Below, piece by piece: positions 28,511-36,886 of a DNA stretch of 64,000 nucleotides. Within the stretch, counting starts at the first letter, position 1. Each line of letters begins with the position of its first letter. The DNA is from Roseofilum casamattae BLCC-M143 (GTDB lineage: Bacteria > Cyanobacteriota > Cyanobacteriia > Cyanobacteriales > Desertifilaceae), in the NCBI RefSeq assembly GCF_030068455.1, contig NZ_JAQOSQ010000001.1, forward strand, positions 62,001-126,000, written 5' to 3'. The translations under genes were made by a program, and so were the position numbers. The notes beneath the pieces are model-generated. The model was not told where the DNA came from, did no database searches, and worked only from the letters and a program-made list of their open reading frames with translations.

Positions 28511-29332
28511 GTGGCTTCTCTCAACACTTCATCCTTACCCTATCCCTCATTCTCCGAACTGCCTACCATCTGGACAGATAGCCTCACCATTCTCTGGGGA
28601 GAGTGGCTCGACCTGCGGGTCAGAATTGCCCCGGTTGCCGCTTCTGGGTTAGTTTCTCCCTTAATTTACATTTTAGCCTTCGGACTGGGCTTGGGCACGA
28701 CCCTAGACCGGGCAATGACCCCACCCATGGGCGATAGTTACCTGGAGTTTATTCTGCCGGGAATGGTGGCGCTTTCCTCCATGACTATTAGTTTTGCGGG
28801 TACGGTGTTTTCTATCTGCGGAGAACGGCTGTATACGAAAACCTTTGAAGAAATGCTCTTGATGCCCGTCCATCCCCTGGCGCTGTATTTAGGCAAAATG
28901 CTCGCCGGAGTCATGCGCGGGTTAATCACTTCAGCTTCTGTGCTCTTAGTCGCCGTCTTATTCACCGGTAAAATTTGGAGCTTTCTCAATCCTCTTTTTT
29001 TACTGTTAATTATCCTCAACTGCGCCGTATTTGCCGGGTTGGGCGTGCTCGTCGGACTGCAAGTTAAATCTCTAGAAACTGTGGGACTCTACAATAATTT
29101 TCTGATTATTCCCATGTCATTTTTAGGCGGAACCTTTTTCGATCCCTCCACATTGCCCGGTTTTCTCAAAGTCATTGTCTATGTATTGCCCCTCACCTAT
29201 ACAACATTAGGATTAAGAGCATCGGCTTACGAAATGAGCCAGTTTCCTTGGTATTCGATCCCCGCATTACTGATAATGGCGATCGCACTGGCTCTCGTCG
29301 GCGCTTACCAGTTTACTACCCAACAAGATTAG
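28511..29332 (+). CDS. ABC-2 type transporter permease
   Basis: A 273-residue membrane protein with six hydrophobic helices and the ABC-2 permease signature: SPLIYILAFGLGLG, FILPGMVALSSM and the late segment MSFLGGTFFDPSTLPGFLK with VLPLTYTTLGLR. Relatives export polysaccharides, lipids or drugs with a separate ATPase (NodIJ/DrrAB type). No ATPase gene adjoins it, so the partner must be encoded elsewhere. The start is GTG; an upstream ATG at 28488 is out of frame. Its 3' end overlaps the convergent Nudix gene by 17 bases. Confidence 0.88.
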   Translation: MASLNTSSLPYPSFSELPTIWTDSLTILWGEWLDLRVRIAPVAASGLVSPLIYILAFGLGLGTTLDRAMTPPMGDSYLEFILPGMVALSSMTISFAGTVFSICGERLYTKTFEEMLLMPVHPLALYLGKMLAGVMRGLITSASVLLVAVLFTGKIWSFLNPLFLLLIILNCAVFAGLGVLVGLQVKSLETVGLYNNFLIIPMSFLGGTFFDPSTLPGFLKVIVYVLPLTYTTLGLRASAYEMSQFPWYSIPALLIMAIALALVGAYQFTTQQD

Positions 29333-29879
29333 AGCGATCGCATTTATGCAACGCGAATACCAACGCCGAAATCGTTCCCGAAACGCACAAATCTCCTCGA
29401 AAAACCGCATCCATCACCTCCGAGATAGAAATATGCACCAACTCAATTTCTTCGGTAACATCGAGCTGAGGAGCAGAGATTTGAGTTACATTTTCCGCCA
29501 GAAAGAGATGATTGGCATTAGTCTCTTTGGGGGGATTATCGTAAATTTTACCTAAAAACATCCAGCGATCGCTCCCATAACCCGTTTCTTCCTGTAACTC
29601 CCGCCTGGCCGCCACTTCTGCCGCTTCTTCCTCGGGGTTAAAATGACCCGCAGGTAACTCAATCAGAACTTGTTGTATCCCATGACGATATTGCCGGACG
29701 AAGACCACCATACCTTCTGGGGTAATAGGAACGACAATGGCAACTTCCGGCCCCAGAGTGACAAAATAATCGTCAATAATCGTATCGTTGGGGAGTTGCA
29801 CGGTATCTTGTCGTACTTTACACCACTGATGGTCAAACGCCATTCGAGAGTCGAGAATTTTCCAGGGTTGGGGAGCCAT
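29316..29879 (-). CDS. Nudix hydrolase (ADP-ribose pyrophosphatase-like)
   Basis: A 187-residue Nudix enzyme. The Nudix box is complete: G at the start of GHFNPEEEAA, then ARRELQEETGYG with the metal-binding Glu residues. The upstream segment VVFVRQYRHGIQQVLIELPA is typical of the ADP-ribose/NDP-sugar pyrophosphatase subgroup (NudF/ADPRase), and a conserved acidic DVTEEIELV follows. It probably cleaves ADP-ribose or a related nucleoside diphosphate derivative; the exact substrate cannot be decided. The stop lies inside the end of the convergent permease gene. Confidence 0.88.
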   Translation of the reverse strand: MAPQPWKILDSRMAFDHQWCKVRQDTVQLPNDTIIDDYFVTLGPEVAIVVPITPEGMVVFVRQYRHGIQQVLIELPAGHFNPEEEAAEVAARRELQEETGYGSDRWMFLGKIYDNPPKETNANHLFLAENVTQISAPQLDVTEEIELVHISISEVMDAVFRGDLCVSGTISALVFALHKCDRSNLVG

Positions 29880-29978
29880 ATGCAGTGAGGCAGTTGGTAA
29901 CTACGGTTAAGGTTAATCAATTTGCGATCGTGCTATAATTATAGACAAAATATTTTCCCTAATCTCTACATCATTCCC

Positions 29979-30950
29979 ATGAAATTTATCAGTCCCAAAA
30001 TCGATTATGTCTTCAAAAAAGTATTTGGCTCGCCCCAAAGCACAGCAATCTTAATTAGCTTTCTCAATGCAATTCTTTATCAAGGAGAAAAAACGATCCA
30101 GTCGTTGACTATCATCAATCCCTATAACCCTGGAAAACTAATCACCTTAAAAGAGACCTATGTCGATGTAAAAGCAGTATTAGCTGATGGCTCCATCGTG
30201 ATTATTGAAATGCAGATAGGGAGAGTTTCTGGGTTTAGCAAACGAGTGATGTATAATCTGGCGAAAGCATATGCCAATCAATTGACAATTGCTGATGCCT
30301 ATTCTCGACTCAATCGCGCGATCGCAGTCACGATTACGGACTTCACCTTATTTAAAGATGAAAATTCCCAGAACATCATTAGTGAATTTGTCTTTTATGA
30401 GAAAACTCAGAAATTTGCCTATCCGGATGACGAACTCAAATTATTCTTTGTGGAGCTACCGAAGTTTGAGAAATCTCTAGAAAAGTTAGAAACTCTCACA
30501 GATAAATGGCTCTATTTCCTCAAGGAAGCTGCTCGGTTAGAGAGCATCCCAGAGGCATTAGGATGCGTAGCAGAAATTGAATCAGCGCTCAATCTCACCA
30601 ATCAGGCAAACATGAGTCCGGAAGAATTCGATCTTGTAGAACGTCGCGCTATGGCACTGCAAGATGAAAGAGGAAAAATTACTTATGCCACCGAACAAGG
30701 CTTAATACAAGGGCGGGCAGAAGGACGGGCAGAAGGACGGGCAGAAGGGCGGGCAGAAGGACGGGCAGAAGGACAAATTGCCCTGATAATACGTCAATTG
30801 CAAAAGCGTTTTGGAGATATTCCTAGCGCGATCGCAATTCAAATTGAAAGCCTATCCATCGAGCCACTAGAATCCCTAGCCGAAGCTATTTTAGACTTCG
30901 ATAATCTCTCGGATTTAGAGAATTGGTTGTCTGGCCTGACTCAAGAATGA
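29979..30950 (+). CDS. Rpn-family recombination-promoting nuclease (PD-(D/E)XK)
   Basis: A 323-residue protein from the ATG at 29979 (MKFISPKIDYVFKKVFG, the canonical Rpn/YhgA start); the longer reading from 29922 adds an unlikely leader. The nuclease core shows D-V-K in YVDVKAVLADG and IIEMQIG, the PD-(D/E)XK pattern. At about residues 245-265 there are five GRAE units from a DNA tandem repeat. The C-terminal DUF4351-like helix pair follows (LIIRQLQKRFGDIP). Rpn proteins nick or cut DNA and raise recombination rates; in cyanobacteria they occur in many paralogues. Its end overlaps the convergent nadK stop by ten bases. Confidence 0.88.
   Translation: MKFISPKIDYVFKKVFGSPQSTAILISFLNAILYQGEKTIQSLTIINPYNPGKLITLKETYVDVKAVLADGSIVIIEMQIGRVSGFSKRVMYNLAKAYANQLTIADAYSRLNRAIAVTITDFTLFKDENSQNIISEFVFYEKTQKFAYPDDELKLFFVELPKFEKSLEKLETLTDKWLYFLKEAARLESIPEALGCVAEIESALNLTNQANMSPEEFDLVERRAMALQDERGKITYATEQGLIQGRAEGRAEGRAEGRAEGRAEGQIALIIRQLQKRFGDIPSAIAIQIESLSIEPLESLAEAILDFDNLSDLENWLSGLTQE
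30711..30772 (+). repeat. 12-bp tandem repeat inside the Rpn gene
   Basis: Five near-identical units of GGRCGGGCAGAA encode repeated G-R-A-E. Unit number can change by slippage without breaking the frame, since 12 is a multiple of three. Confidence 0.9.
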
Positions 30951-31885
30951 TAGTTATTATTCTCAAACTCAATTCGAGTGCCCGCCCACTGGAGCTTATC
31001 CCGTAGGGTGCTGTAATAGGAATAGTTTTCCTGAAGAATAATAAACTTTGCTTGACAGTCAGCAATAGTCACATCCACGCGATGACCGGGCCAAATTGCA
31101 GTGGCCATCACGCTATCCGTCCACAACTTCGTACTGAGATCGTAGTCTGATAACGGCCAAACACTGACAACGCAGCGAGGGGGAATTACAATGGGGCGAC
31201 TGGAGAGACTGAGGGGACAAATAGGGGTAACCACCATTGCTTCCATACCCTCATGGACGATCGGGCCGTTAGCAGATAAGTTGTAACAGGTCGAACCCGT
31301 AGGAGTTGAAACCAATAACCCATCGCCCTGGTATTGATCCACCACTTCCGCATCAATCTCCATTTCTAGCCTGGAAGTAATCATGCGATCGCTCGATGCC
31401 GGTTTAATGCACATTTCATTCAACGCCAAAAAGCGATCGCTCGCTGGAGGCTGCGATCGCAGATTACTCTCATACACCGCTGCTTGCAACATCATCCGTC
31501 GTTGCACCGCATAGCGATCTTCCTGCAACCGCTGCCAAACTCGTTCCGTATCGCGAAACCACTCCGCCGACTCGGTTAAAAACCCCAAATGACCGCCAAT
31601 ATTCACTGCTAAAATTGGAATCCCTTCAGCAGCTAACTGGCGAGCTGCAGCCAACGCAGTTCCATCTCCGCCGAGGACAACTGCCAGATCGATAGGCTCG
31701 GTTGCGGAAGCGAGAAATACCGGGTAAGGATTATCATTTGCTCCAGATGGCCCCATCAGTACTCGACATCCTAAAGCGCCCAACTCTTTCGCACAGCGCT
31801 CGGCTGCTTTCTGACTGGAAGAGTCTCCAGCTTTATGAGCAATAATGACCTGTTTCAGTTCCACCTTAATTCCATCCCAATGCAA
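30941..31885 (-). CDS. nadK: NAD kinase
   Basis: Phosphorylates NAD to NADP. The 314-residue protein carries the family motif GGDGT (about 72), followed by NIGGHLGFL, the substrate motif ALNEMCI and the long conserved stretch DGLLVSTPTGSTCYNLSANG. It is the last gene of an ndhA-ndhI-ndhG-ndhE-nadK run, an arrangement I recall from other cyanobacteria, though a repeat element separates it from ndhE by about 170 bases. The start MHWDGIKVELKQVII is acceptable; a start at MHWDG has no in-frame rival nearby. Confidence 0.95.
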   Translation of the reverse strand: MHWDGIKVELKQVIIAHKAGDSSSQKAAERCAKELGALGCRVLMGPSGANDNPYPVFLASATEPIDLAVVLGGDGTALAAARQLAAEGIPILAVNIGGHLGFLTESAEWFRDTERVWQRLQEDRYAVQRRMMLQAAVYESNLRSQPPASDRFLALNEMCIKPASSDRMITSRLEMEIDAEVVDQYQGDGLLVSTPTGSTCYNLSANGPIVHEGMEAMVVTPICPLSLSSRPIVIPPRCVVSVWPLSDYDLSTKLWTDSVMATAIWPGHRVDVTIADCQAKFIILQENYSYYSTLRDKLQWAGTRIEFENNNYHS

Positions 31886-31946
31886 CGTCTGAGATCGGTT
31901 AATAATTAATAATGAACAATTAATAACGGGGATTAATTTTTAGTTT

Positions 31947-32052
31947 GTAGGGCGGGCATTGCCCACCAGCCCTATTTACCGGCAGCTAGGCGCATCCACT
32001 TGCTATATTGATTTGGAATAACGATCGATGTGGTGGGCATTGCCCACCCTAC
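31947..32052. repeat. Inverted-repeat element between ndhE and nadK
   Basis: GTAGGGCGGGCATTGCCCACC (31947-31967) and TGGTGGGCATTGCCCACCC...TAC (32031-32052) are inverted copies of each other, and each contains the palindrome GGGCATTGCCC. The 106-base unit looks like a small MITE or a paired stem-loop in the operon spacer. Confidence 0.65.
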
Positions 32053-32055
32053 CAG

Positions 32056-32367
32056 CTACCATTTTAGTAGGTTAAATTGTTCCATATCTACCGTATTTCG
32101 GTTCCGGTAAATCGATAGCACGATCGCTAAACCCACCGCAGCTTCAGCGGCAGCTACCGTAATCACAAATACAGTAAATACTTGTCCGCGAATGGCTTGC
32201 GGATCGAGGAAATTGGAAAACGCCATAAGATTGAGATTGACCGCATTGAGCAAAATCTCAATTGACATCAAAACTCGCACCGCACTTCGACTGGTAATTA
32301 AACCATAAATCCCGATACAAAACAGGGCAGCTGCGACTAACAGAAAATACTCTAAATGTAAAATCAC
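32056..32367 (-). CDS. ndhE: NDH-1 subunit NdhE (NuoK homologue)
   Basis: A 103-residue membrane subunit of the photosynthetic NDH-1 complex, which moves electrons from ferredoxin to plastoquinone and pumps protons. Three helices are visible. Conserved Glu residues lie in [17 protein letters not shown] (second helix) and [18 protein letters not shown] (third helix), both needed for the proton path in NuoK. The length is exactly typical. It follows ndhG by 18 bases and is co-transcribed with it. Confidence 0.97.
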   Translation of the reverse strand: MILHLEYFLLVAAALFCIGIYGLITSRSAVRVLMSIEILLNAVNLNLMAFSNFLDPQAIRGQVFTVFVITVAAAEAAVGLAIVLSIYRNRNTVDMEQFNLLKW

Positions 32368-32385
32368 AATCCTTGCACTCCTCCC

Positions 32386-33012
32386 TTAAGACTCTTGCGT
32401 ATTGCTCGACGAAACCAATTCTCGTTGTTTTTCCGGTAACTTTAATCCATCTGCAGTCACTTGACCGCGAAGATCTCGTTCTGGAATTTCTTCGCGACGA
32501 GCCAGAATAATTGCTCCCACCAATGCCATGAGCAAGAGCACGGAAGCTAACTCGAATGGCAGGAGAAAATCGCTAAAGAAATGCAAGCCAATAACAGTTG
32601 TCGAAGACTCGGCAACGATCGCACTTTCGGCTGCTGTCGCTGTGGATAACTTCCAAGGTGTTTGCAACACCATGGTTCCCAACAGAGCAAACAGTCCGAC
32701 ACAAACCGCTGCTGTTGCACCTTTGCGAATCCAACCGCGAATCATGGGTTGATAGTCTTCTTGTTTGTTCACCAACATAATCGCAAACAAAATCAAGACA
32801 TTAATCGCGCCGACATAAATCAAGGTTTGTGCCGCTGCCACAAACCCAGCATTAAGCAGCAGATATAACCCTGCCATACTAATTAACACGCCAGCGAGCA
32901 AAAAGGCAGCGCGGACGATATTATCCAATAACACCACACCCAGAGCAGCGGCGATCGCAGCGAGCGCCAACACCCCGAATGAGACCAGTTGAACTCCTTC
33001 AGCTAAATTCAC
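32386..33012 (-). CDS. ndhG: NDH-1 subunit NdhG (NuoJ homologue)
   Basis: A 208-residue membrane subunit of NDH-1 with five helices. Diagnostic parts are LIYVGAINVLILFAIMLV, the conserved pi-bulge-type third helix, and the late segment ASVLLLMALVGAIILARREE. A hydrophilic tail of about 35 residues follows. It lies between ndhI (five bases upstream) and ndhE within the operon. No anomalies. Confidence 0.96.
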   Translation of the reverse strand: MNLAEGVQLVSFGVLALAAIAAALGVVLLDNIVRAAFLLAGVLISMAGLYLLLNAGFVAAAQTLIYVGAINVLILFAIMLVNKQEDYQPMIRGWIRKGATAAVCVGLFALLGTMVLQTPWKLSTATAAESAIVAESSTTVIGLHFFSDFLLPFELASVLLLMALVGAIILARREEIPERDLRGQVTADGLKLPEKQRELVSSSNTQES

Positions 33013-33017
33013 GTTTC

Positions 33018-33614
33018 TTAATCCTTATTTGGTGTTTCCAATTGTGCTAAAATCTCTTCCGGTCGCAGTCCGGCCCGCCGTTCCGTATGAGAGACTTCGT
33101 GAGGATCGACAACGCCTTTGGGCAGATAAGCAAACTCGCGCATGGGTTGAACCATGGGGTCATCCGTCACCTTATAGGGAATGCGGCCGAGGGCAACATT
33201 ATCATAATTCAACTCGTGGCGATCGTAAGCAGCCAGCTCGTACTCTTCTGTTGCCGATAAACAATTAGTCGGGCAATACTCAATACAGTTGGCGCAGAAA
33301 ATACAGACACCAAAATCAATACTGTAGTGTTTGAGCTGTTTTTTCTTCGATTCCTTATTCATTTCCCAATCCACCACCGGTAGATTAATCGGGCAAACGC
33401 GTACGCAAACTTCGCAAGCAATACACTTATCGAACTCGAAGTGAATCCGTCCCCGATAGCGCTCGGAAGGAATTAACTTCTCGTAGGGATATTGAACGGT
33501 AATCGGACGGCGCTGCATGTGGTCGAAGGTCACCGACAGACCTTGACCGATATATTTCGCCGCTTCTACCGTCCCTTTGGCATAATCGCCAACTTGCTTT
33601 AAAAATTTCAACAT
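33018..33614 (-). CDS. ndhI: NDH-1 subunit NdhI (two 4Fe-4S clusters)
   Basis: The ferredoxin-like arm subunit of NDH-1. Two cluster motifs are intact: [12 protein letters not shown] (about 62) and [12 protein letters not shown] (about 103). I start it at [11 protein letters not shown] (33614) because this matches other NdhI proteins and avoids overlap with ndhA; the longer reading to 33671 would overlap ndhA by 17 bases and adds an atypical leader. The C-terminal tail of about 40 residues ([14 protein letters not shown]) is cyanobacteria-typical. It is placed between ndhA and ndhG. Confidence 0.96.
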   Translation of the reverse strand: MLKFLKQVGDYAKGTVEAAKYIGQGLSVTFDHMQRRPITVQYPYEKLIPSERYRGRIHFEFDKCIACEVCVRVCPINLPVVDWEMNKESKKKQLKHYSIDFGVCIFCANCIEYCPTNCLSATEEYELAAYDRHELNYDNVALGRIPYKVTDDPMVQPMREFAYLPKGVVDPHEVSHTERRAGLRPEEILAQLETPNKD

Positions 33615-33654
33615 GATGGGGTCATCCGAGTTCAGTTCAAAATGAAGATGGCGT

Positions 33655-34773
33655 TTAGCCGCCAAAGGCAAAAGGAAAGACTAACTTCAGGGCAGCCGTC
33701 AGTAAGAGGTTAACCAAGGATACAGGTAATAAGAACTTCCATCCTAAATCTAGCAGTTGGTCGATGCGGACGCGAGGTAGAGTCCAGCGGCAGAGAACGG
33801 CAATAAAGACCAGTAAGTAGGCTTTGATAATCACCATGGTGATTCCCAAACTCGCCATCAGCACTTGCAACCATGCTGTAGTCTCGGGTACGCCAATTAA
33901 CGCAGCAACTCGTTCTACGGGAACAATAAATTCCCATCCACCTAGATATAAGATGGCAACCATTAAGCCAGAAAGCACCAAGTTGACATAAGAACCGAGA
34001 TAGAACAGTGCAAACTTCATCCCTGCATATTCGGTTTGATATCCTGCCACTAGCTCTTCCTCTGCTTCGGGTAAGTCAAAGGGAAGACGCTCGCATTCAG
34101 CTAAAGCTGCAATCCAGAAAATAATAAATCCTACCGGTTGTCGCCAAATGTTCCAACCGAGAATGCCGTATCCCGACTGTTGCTCGACAATATCGACCGT
34201 ACTCAGGCTATTGGACATCATCACGATCGCCAACACGCACAACGCCAGCGGAATTTCGTAGCTAATTGATTGCGCCGCCGCGCGCAGTCCGCCGAGCAGG
34301 GAATATTTATTATTGGAAGCATATCCAGCCATGAGCAAGCCGATGGGGGCAACGCTGGAGAGAGCAATCCACAAGAAAATGCCAATCCCCAAGTTGGCAA
34401 TCATCAAGTTTTGTCCGAAGGGAACGATGAGAAAGGACAAAAACACGGGAATGACGACTAAGGCAGGCCCGAGAGTAAATAACAGGGCATCGGATTTATC
34501 GGGAATAATATCTTGCTTGAGCAATAGTTTCAGACCGTCGGCCACGGGAACCAGAGCGCCGAAGGGCCCTTGATATTCCGGACCAATGCGTTGCTGTACC
34601 GCCGCCGAGACTTTCCGCTCGAGCCAAGTGGTGACCAATACTCCTACGGTGGCGCCGACGAGAACGACGAGCATGGGAAAGGGAACCCAGAGAGCTTTGG
34701 CCGTTCCGGAGGGCAAGCCGAAACCGGTAAGTAGCTCAATAAAACTTCGTTGTAAGTCAATTCCTAAGTTCAT
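33655..34773 (-). CDS. ndhA: NDH-1 subunit NdhA (NuoH homologue)
   Basis: The 372-residue membrane subunit that forms the quinone-binding site with the peripheral arm. The start is taken at [15 protein letters not shown] (34773), as in relatives, rather than four codons earlier. Conserved loops are [20 protein letters not shown], the segment [16 protein letters not shown] with its acidic cluster at the quinone cavity, and [10 protein letters not shown]. Eight helices are likely. It is the first ndh gene of the operon, about 136 bases downstream of gltA on the same strand. Confidence 0.97.
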   Translation of the reverse strand: MNLGIDLQRSFIELLTGFGLPSGTAKALWVPFPMLVVLVGATVGVLVTTWLERKVSAAVQQRIGPEYQGPFGALVPVADGLKLLLKQDIIPDKSDALLFTLGPALVVIPVFLSFLIVPFGQNLMIANLGIGIFLWIALSSVAPIGLLMAGYASNNKYSLLGGLRAAAQSISYEIPLALCVLAIVMMSNSLSTVDIVEQQSGYGILGWNIWRQPVGFIIFWIAALAECERLPFDLPEAEEELVAGYQTEYAGMKFALFYLGSYVNLVLSGLMVAILYLGGWEFIVPVERVAALIGVPETTAWLQVLMASLGITMVIIKAYLLVFIAVLCRWTLPRVRIDQLLDLGWKFLLPVSLVNLLLTAALKLVFPFAFGG

Positions 34774-34909
34774 ATGATTATGCAATTGGTATGGTGCGCG
34801 ATCGCTGACCTTACTGGAGTTCTCTCCAATGATAGGGAAGGATGGCTGCCTTTATCAATGGATATGAAGATAATGGAGGGCGCGATAATTGGCGAGGGTT
34901 GGAGTGGGC

Positions 34910-36052
34910 TTAGCGATTTTCTAGAGGAATATAGGAATTTCCGCGATCGCCAACATACACTTGAGTCGGACGGAAAATCCGATTCACGCTCAGTTGCTCG
35001 CGCCAGTGAGCCAACCATCCGGCGACGCGAGCCATGGCAAAGACTGGGGTAAATAAGTCGCTGGGAATGCCGAGTTTGCGATAGACCAATCCAGAATAGA
35101 AGTCTACGTTGGGATAAATGCCTTTCGGTCCCAGTTTTTCTTCCACCACTTCTTCCACCGCCAGGGCAATATCGTAGTATTTATCTTTGCCCATTTCGGC
35201 AAAGAGTTTTTCGGCTAGCTTCTGCAACTCGATGGCTCTAGGGTCTTTTACTTTGTAAACCCGGTGGCCGAAGCCCATAATTTTGGTTTTGGTGGCAATG
35301 CAGTTTTCAATGTAGGGGCGTACGTTCTCTACCGTACCAATTCTCTCCAACATTTGCAGCACTTCTTCATTGGCGCCGCCATGGAGGGGGCCTGCCAGAG
35401 TTCCCACAGCCGAAGCAATGACGGCGTAAGGGTCCGTTAGAGTAGAGGCGGTGACCCGTGCCGAGAAGGTAGAAGCATTCATGGTATGTTCGGCGTGGAG
35501 GATTAAACTTGCGTCGAAGACCCTGGCTTCTAGCTTGCTTGGCTCTCTCTCCGTAAGCATGTAGAGGAAATTGGAAGCATAGTCGTAGTCATCGCAAGGT
35601 GTGATGGGGTCGTTTCCCTTGCGAATGAGCTGGAATGCCGCCACCATGGTGGGGATTTTCGCAATTAAGCGGATCGCGGCATCCCGGATATATTTGGGAT
35701 TATCGAGGGCGCGGCGGGAATAGAAAAGTCCCAATGCGGCGGCTGAGGCTTGCAGAACATCCATGGGATGGCCGCGATCGGGAAAGAGCTTCATCATATC
35801 CCGAATTTGGTACTTAATGCGTCGGTGATGGCGAATATCATACTCGAACTGTTCTAACTCCTCTTTCGTCGGGAGTTCTCCCCAAATGAGCAAATAAGCT
35901 GTTTCGATAAAGTTACTTTGATGGGCGAGTTGGGCCACTGGGATACCCCGATATTCGAGGATGCCTTCGGTGCCGTTGATATAACTGATGCTCGATTGGC
36001 TGGCGGGGATTCCTTCTAGTCCTGGCTGATACTCACAAGCGATCGCTGCCAT
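34910..36052 (-). CDS. gltA: Citrate synthase
   Basis: Condenses acetyl-CoA and oxaloacetate to citrate. The preferred start is at 36052 (MAAIACEYQPGLEGIPA), which matches other cyanobacterial enzymes; the frame is open to 36124 but that leader is atypical. Catalytic segments are HGGANEEVLQML (His), GFGHRVYKVKDPRA (His) and NVDFYSGLVYRKLGIP (Asp). The C-terminus ends PTQVYVGDRGNSYIPLENR. The length of 380 residues is typical. It is upstream of ndhA, as in many cyanobacteria, and may be co-transcribed. Confidence 0.96.
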   Translation of the reverse strand: MAAIACEYQPGLEGIPASQSSISYINGTEGILEYRGIPVAQLAHQSNFIETAYLLIWGELPTKEELEQFEYDIRHHRRIKYQIRDMMKLFPDRGHPMDVLQASAAALGLFYSRRALDNPKYIRDAAIRLIAKIPTMVAAFQLIRKGNDPITPCDDYDYASNFLYMLTEREPSKLEARVFDASLILHAEHTMNASTFSARVTASTLTDPYAVIASAVGTLAGPLHGGANEEVLQMLERIGTVENVRPYIENCIATKTKIMGFGHRVYKVKDPRAIELQKLAEKLFAEMGKDKYYDIALAVEEVVEEKLGPKGIYPNVDFYSGLVYRKLGIPSDLFTPVFAMARVAGWLAHWREQLSVNRIFRPTQVYVGDRGNSYIPLENR

Positions 36053-36294
36053 AGTTTTCTTTATCCTTGCCCGTGCAATGTACTGTATTACCTTACCAGA
36101 AGCGTTCGGCCTCTGTATGCTCATTTACACAATTTCTCGGTTCTCTCGGTCTCCAATCCATTGTCGTGGGACTGAATGAGGAGGTCGGCTAGAATAGCCT
36201 GTAGAAACTATTGCTGGGAAACTATGCCCCAAAAAGACAAGTTAAAACATTATTGCGATCTCAATGGTGTTTTGCTTGGGATGATAGGAGACAG

Positions 36295-36876
36295 ATGGCG
36301 ATGACAGTATTGATCTTAAATAATCCAAAAACTGCGGCAATTAGCGACGAACAATTTTACCATATTTGTGTGGCTAACCGCGACTTGCGACTGGAGAGAA
36401 CAGCAAAAGGAGACTTAATTATTATGACACCGACAGGAGGCGAGACCAGCAAGCGTAATTCTGACATTAACCTGGAATTAGCTCTATGGAATCGACAAAC
36501 TCAATTAGGCATAACGTTTGATTCATCCGGTGGGTTCACTCTTCCCAATGGGGCAGATTATTCTCCCGATGCTGCTTGGATACCGTTAGCGAGATGGGAG
36601 GCTTTGAGTGCAGAGCAAAAAATAAAATTCTTACCTTTATGTCCCGATTTTGCGATCGAATTACGGTTTCCTAGCGATTCCTTAAAACTCCTCCAGGCAA
36701 AAATGCAAGAATATATAGATAACGGGACTCGCTTGGGTTGGCTGATTAACCCGAAAAACCGTCAAGTTGAAGTTTATCGTCAGGGGCAAGCAAAAGAAGT
36801 TTTAGACGATTCGCTCACCTTATCCGGAGAAGATGTTCTACCTGGATTTGTATTAAATTTACAACGGATTTGGTAA
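36295..36876 (+). CDS. Uma2-family endonuclease (DUF820, PD-(D/E)XK fold)
   Basis: About 193 residues from the ATG at 36295 (MAMTVLILNN); a start two codons later is equally possible, while the open frame back to 36211 looks like non-coding leader. Core motifs are LIIMTPTGGETSKRN, DYSPDAAWI and the catalytic segment PDFAIELRFPSDS, then KMQEYIDNGTRLGWLINP. The usual LRSPSDS is LRFPSDS here, a substitution near the active site. These nucleases occur in dozens of copies per cyanobacterial genome; their role is unsettled. It ends ten bases before the next gene. Confidence 0.85.
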   Translation: MAMTVLILNNPKTAAISDEQFYHICVANRDLRLERTAKGDLIIMTPTGGETSKRNSDINLELALWNRQTQLGITFDSSGGFTLPNGADYSPDAAWIPLARWEALSAEQKIKFLPLCPDFAIELRFPSDSLKLLQAKMQEYIDNGTRLGWLINPKNRQVEVYRQGQAKEVLDDSLTLSGEDVLPGFVLNLQRIW

Positions 36877-36886
36877 CGTAACCCTG

